From UBA2922 sp035352555 (GTDB lineage: Bacteria > Bacillota > Clostridia > Oscillospirales > Oscillospiraceae): 9,399 nucleotides of DNA. The DNA is taken from positions 1 to 9,399 of the forward strand of contig DAOPXW010000069.1 in the NCBI GenBank assembly GCA_035352555.1, written 5' to 3'. The translations under genes were made by a program, and so were the position numbers. The notes under the pieces are model-generated. The model saw only the letters and a program-made list of their open reading frames with translations, made no database searches and was not told the origin of the DNA. Shown piece by piece: positions 6,474 to 9,399 of this stretch. How positions within the stretch are numbered: the first letter of the stretch is position 1; every line of letters begins with the position of its first letter.

Positions 6474-6537
6474 GTAGCGGGACATTTCACGATGACATCC
6501 TTTTTTCCCGCAGAAATTTTTTTGGAGGGGCAAAATT

Positions 6538-9255
6538 ATGGCAGTGAGACCGAAAATACTGGCGCTGGCCAATAAGGTCACCTTTGAGGCGCACACGGGC
6601 ATTCCCAATGTGCCTACCGATCCCGAGTACCGCATACTGGCGGAGGTCGTCACCGACGATCAGGCCGATGTGGCCATGGCCTGCAAGGTGCGGCGGAAGC
6701 GCCACCTGGGCGAGATCGCCCGGCGCTGCGGCAAGTCCGAGGAAGAGACCAAAAAGCTGCTGGAGGAACTGGGCCACGAGGGCGTGGTGATTGTCTACAA
6801 GGAGCCCGACGACCCGGAGGTCTCCTACACGCTGCCCTGCTGGGTCCCGGGTATCATGGAAATGATGGTGGGCAACAAGGAGCAGGTGGAAAGACACCCT
6901 GAGATCGCCCGCTGCTTTGAGGAATACACCCGCAAAAACATGAAGCTGATGGCGCCGAACCTGCCCATCGGCATGGGCGTCATGCGCGTCATCCCCGTGG
7001 AGAGCGCCATCAAGGCCGACAACGAGGTCAAGACCTATGAGGAACTGGGCCCATACATCGAAAACGCCTGGCGCATCGCCGTGACCGACTGCTCCTGCCG
7101 CCGCACCCGCCGCGTCATGGGCGAGGGCTGCGGCCACCTGGAGAAGGATATGTGCATCATGCTGGACAAGGCCGCGGATTTTCAGATCCGCTCCGGCCAC
7201 GGCCATGAGATCACCAAGGAGGAGGCCTACGCCATCCTCAAAAGGGCCGAGGACAACGGCCTGATCCATGAGGTCTCCAACATCGACGGCACCGGCCAGG
7301 TCTCCGGCATCTGCAACTGCTGCGAGTGCTCCTGCCTGTCCCTGCGGGGCGGGCGGCTGTATAATTCCACGGATATGCTCCGCTCCAACTTCCACGCCGA
7401 GGTGGATAAGGAGAAGTGCGTGGCCTGCGGCCAGTGCGTGGAAAACTGTCAGATGAACGCGCTGAAGCTGGGCCAGAAGCTCTGCTCCACCGAGCCTGTC
7501 GAGTTCAAGCCCACCGAGAAGCCCTACGGGGAGTATTGGGGCAGGGAAAAGTGGAACCCCGACTGGCGCGAAAACCGGGAGGATGTGGCCGACACCGGCA
7601 CCGCCCCCTGCAAGACCAAGTGCCCCGCCCACATCGCCGTTCAGGGCTACATAAAGCTGGCGGCGCTGGGCAAGTATAAGGACGCGCTGGAGCTGATCAA
7701 AAAGGAAAATCCCTTTCCGGCCATCTGCGGCCGCGTCTGTCCCAAATTCTGCGAGGACGCCTGCACCCGCGGCGACATCGACGACCCCATCGCCATCGAC
7801 GAGATCAAGAAATTCATCGCCGAGCAAGACATGAAGGCGGAGTCCCGCTTCGTCCCGCCCATGGTGAACACCACCGGCAAGCCCTATACGGAGAAGGTCG
7901 CCGTCATCGGCGCCGGCCCCGCGGGACTGAGCTGCGCCTTCTTCCTGGCCGCCAAGGGCTACCCCGTGACCGTGTTTGAAAAGGAACAGGTCCTGGGAGG
8001 CATGATGACCCTGGGCATCCCCGAATTCCGGCTGGAAAAGGACGTGGTAAGCTCCGAGATCGACGTGCTGCGCGAGATGGGCGTGGAATTCAAAACCGGC
8101 GTGGAGGTGGGCAGGGACGTGACCCTGCCCGGTCTGCGGCAGGAGGGCTATAAGGCCTTCTATCTGGCCATCGGCGCTTCCAGGGGCACCCCCGTGGGCT
8201 GCCCGGGCGACGATCTGGAGGGCGTGTGTACCGGCATCGACTTCCTGCGGGACGTGAACACCGGGAAAAAGCCCGACATAGGCAGGGCCGTGGCCGTCAT
8301 CGGCGGCGGCAACGTGTCCGTGGACGTGGCCCGCGCCGCGGTGCGTCTGGGCGCGGAGAAGGTGTATCTGGTCTACCGCCGGGGCCGGGACGAGATCAAG
8401 GCCGACGACGAGGAGGTCGAGGAAGCCGTCGCCGAGGGCGTGGAGCTGAAGCTCCTGCGCGCCCCCGCCGAGATCACCGGCCGGGACGGCAAGGTCGCCG
8501 CCGTCAGGCTGGAGGTCATGGAGCTGGGCGAGCCCGACGCTTCCGGCCGCCGCTCCCCCGTGGCCACCGGCAGCTTTGAGACGCTGGAGGTGTCCGGCGT
8601 GATCGGCGCCATCGGCCAGAAGGTGGATCTGGGCGGCATCGAAAAGGAGGCCATGGCCCTGACCAGGAAGGGCACCGTCATCGCCGACGCCCTGACCTGT
8701 CAGACCGCGCAGCCCGACGTGTTCGCGGGCGGCGATGCGGTCACCGGGCCGAAGTTCGTCATTGACGCCATCGCGGCGGGCAAGGAAGCGGCCATCTCCA
8801 TCCACCGCTTCGTCCACGACGGCCAGACCCTGACCCTGGGCCGCGACCGCCGCAGCTATAAGGCCATCGACAAGGCCACCGCCGCCGTGGGCATCGGCGG
8901 GTTCGACGATACCCCGCGCCAGACCCCGGCCGCCGCCGCAGCGGCCAAGGCCAGAAAGACCTTCAGGGATCTGCGCGGCACCTTCACCGAGGAGCAGCTG
9001 AAGAAGGAGACCCAGCGATGCCTGGGCTGCGGCGCCACCGTGGTGGACACCGGCAAATGCGTGGGCTGCGGCATCTGCACCACCAAGTGCAAGTTCGACG
9101 CCATCCATCTGGTGCGCGACGGCGACTTCAAATCCCCCAAAGTGGAGAATCTGGCCCCGTACATGATCGGCAACATGGTCAAGCGCGGCGGCAAGATCGC
9201 CATCAAGGCCGCCAAACAGACCGCGGGCGACCTGGTCGGCTCCATGAAAAAGTAA
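6538..9255 (+). CDS. Multidomain Fe-S/FAD/NAD(P)H oxidoreductase with GltD-like core
   Basis: A 905-residue cytoplasmic redox protein, about twice the length of GltD (the glutamate synthase small subunit). Residues about 50-90 look like a winged helix, followed by a helical part to about 160. A Cys-rich domain has C185, C187, C198, C206 and a dense CNCCECSC cluster (259-266). One [4Fe-4S] ferredoxin motif uses C294, C297, C300 and C304. A GltD-type N-terminal Fe-S domain has C358, C362, C397, C401, C405 and C409. The FAD Rossmann motif is GAGPAG (458-463), the NAD(P)H site is GGGN (589-592) with YRRGRDE (613-619), and FAGGDAVTG (729-737) completes the flavin site. A C-terminal ferredoxin motif has C841, C844, C847 and C851, preceded by CLGC (828-831). 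The core resembles NfnB/dihydropyrimidine dehydrogenase electron-transfer subunits that pass electrons from NAD(P)H through flavin to Fe-S centres. Substrate and partner are unknown; no glutamate synthase large subunit is adjacent. A homologue-level annotation of FAD-dependent oxidoreductase is safe. Confidence 0.87.
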   Translation: MAVRPKILALANKVTFEAHTGIPNVPTDPEYRILAEVVTDDQADVAMACKVRRKRHLGEIARRCGKSEEETKKLLEELGHEGVVIVYKEPDDPEVSYTLPCWVPGIMEMMVGNKEQVERHPEIARCFEEYTRKNMKLMAPNLPIGMGVMRVIPVESAIKADNEVKTYEELGPYIENAWRIAVTDCSCRRTRRVMGEGCGHLEKDMCIMLDKAADFQIRSGHGHEITKEEAYAILKRAEDNGLIHEVSNIDGTGQVSGICNCCECSCLSLRGGRLYNSTDMLRSNFHAEVDKEKCVACGQCVENCQMNALKLGQKLCSTEPVEFKPTEKPYGEYWGREKWNPDWRENREDVADTGTAPCKTKCPAHIAVQGYIKLAALGKYKDALELIKKENPFPAICGRVCPKFCEDACTRGDIDDPIAIDEIKKFIAEQDMKAESRFVPPMVNTTGKPYTEKVAVIGAGPAGLSCAFFLAAKGYPVTVFEKEQVLGGMMTLGIPEFRLEKDVVSSEIDVLREMGVEFKTGVEVGRDVTLPGLRQEGYKAFYLAIGASRGTPVGCPGDDLEGVCTGIDFLRDVNTGKKPDIGRAVAVIGGGNVSVDVARAAVRLGAEKVYLVYRRGRDEIKADDEEVEEAVAEGVELKLLRAPAEITGRDGKVAAVRLEVMELGEPDASGRRSPVATGSFETLEVSGVIGAIGQKVDLGGIEKEAMALTRKGTVIADALTCQTAQPDVFAGGDAVTGPKFVIDAIAAGKEAAISIHRFVHDGQTLTLGRDRRSYKAIDKATAAVGIGGFDDTPRQTPAAAAAAKARKTFRDLRGTFTEEQLKKETQRCLGCGATVVDTGKCVGCGICTTKCKFDAIHLVRDGDFKSPKVENLAPYMIGNMVKRGGKIAIKAAKQTAGDLVGSMKK

Positions 9256-9270
9256 AAAGCCCATGATTGA

Positions 9271-9300
9271 AAAGGAAGGCTGCGCCCGCAGCCTTCCTTT
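9271..9300 (+). terminator. Hairpin after the Fe-S flavoprotein gene, probable terminator
   Basis: A perfect 13-bp stem (AAAGGAAGGCTGC, 9271-9283, with GCAGCCTTCCTTT, 9288-9300) closes a 4-base loop, 15 bases after the stop codon. The position and strength fit a terminator. The T-tract is short (TTT) and broken by GAGAC, so release may be weak or use the next hairpin. Confidence 0.6.
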
Positions 9301-9330
9301 GAGACTGTCAAAAAGCGTTTTGACAGTCTC
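9301..9330. repeat. Perfect inverted repeat, second hairpin
   Basis: GAGACTGTCAAAA (9301-9313) pairs with TTTTGACAGTCTC (9318-9330) around a 4-base AGCG loop, immediately abutting the preceding hairpin. No T-run follows. It may be part of an interspersed palindromic element or one end of a small mobile element. Confidence 0.75.
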
Positions 9331-9341
9331 AAAACGCCGAA

Positions 9342-9371
9342 TTTTTTGCGAAATCCTATCTTCGCAAAAAA
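9342..9371. repeat. Perfect inverted repeat, third hairpin
   Basis: TTTTTTGCGAA (9342-9352) pairs with TTCGCAAAAAA (9361-9371) around an 8-base loop, giving an 11-bp stem. The sequence from 9301 to the window edge at 9399 holds no credible gene. The rest (9372-9399) shows no feature I can name. Confidence 0.7.
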
Positions 9372-9399
9372 TGTCGCTTCGCTCCCCGTAACCCTTGAC

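Noticed and set aside
6474..6537. Possible riboswitch or attenuator leader before the Fe-S flavoprotein gene.
   Set aside because: The leader is about 58 bases with no stable hairpin seen, too short for known large riboswitches.
6487..9264. A 925-codon open frame on the minus strand opposite the Fe-S flavoprotein gene.
   Set aside because: It mirrors the real gene; its translation is low-complexity Gly/His/Ala/Asp/Leu-rich with no family motif. Long antisense frames arise in GC-rich genes with biased third positions.

Overview
The window is GC-rich (roughly 60% by eye), with tightly packed bacterial genes, strong Shine-Dalgarno sites and intrinsic terminators. Gene content suggests an anaerobic Firmicute, probably a GC-rich Clostridia of the Oscillospiraceae type. 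The pointers are a CsaB-type pyruvyltransferase, an NhaC-family antiporter, a NimA-like flavoprotein and a large Fe-S/flavin oxidoreductase. The taxonomic call is inference from family flavour, not from a marker gene. No rRNA, tRNA, CRISPR array or transposase was seen.

Layout. (1) Positions 2-1853, plus strand: a polysaccharide pyruvyltransferase, open at the left edge, whose first ~43 residues look like the tail of a glycosyltransferase. It is followed after 22 bases by a PurN-like formyltransferase that lacks most of the family's catalytic residues. (2) Positions 1870-4410, minus strand: a two-gene operon of an MFS transporter (upstream) and an NhaC-family antiporter (downstream). Its promoter lies at about 4450-4478. 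A bidirectional hairpin at 1855-1891 separates it from the convergent PurN-like gene. (3) Positions 4581-5060, plus strand: a small pyridoxamine-phosphate-oxidase-fold (NimA-like) flavoprotein with its own promoter, ending in a strong bidirectional terminator. (4) Positions 5114-6298, minus strand: a PLP-dependent fold-type-I aminotransferase. (5) Positions 6538-9255, plus strand: a 905-residue multidomain Fe-S/FAD/NAD(P)H oxidoreductase built around a glutamate-synthase-small-subunit (GltD) core. It is transcribed divergently from the aminotransferase across a 239-base promoter region. (6) Positions 9256-9399: no gene, but three successive perfect inverted repeats, probably a terminator plus part of an interspersed palindromic repeat cut by the window edge.

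How the genes may work together. The pyruvyltransferase belongs to cell-wall polysaccharide modification, typically anchoring SLH-domain surface proteins. The MFS and NhaC genes form one membrane-transport operon. The aminotransferase and the GltD-like oxidoreductase share a control region and could be linked through amino-acid catabolism and electron disposal, but that is inference. The most notable points are the degenerate PurN paralogue beside the cell-wall gene, the GT-pyruvyltransferase fusion, the apparent relocation of an Fe-S ligand motif in the large flavoprotein, and the hairpin cluster at the right end.
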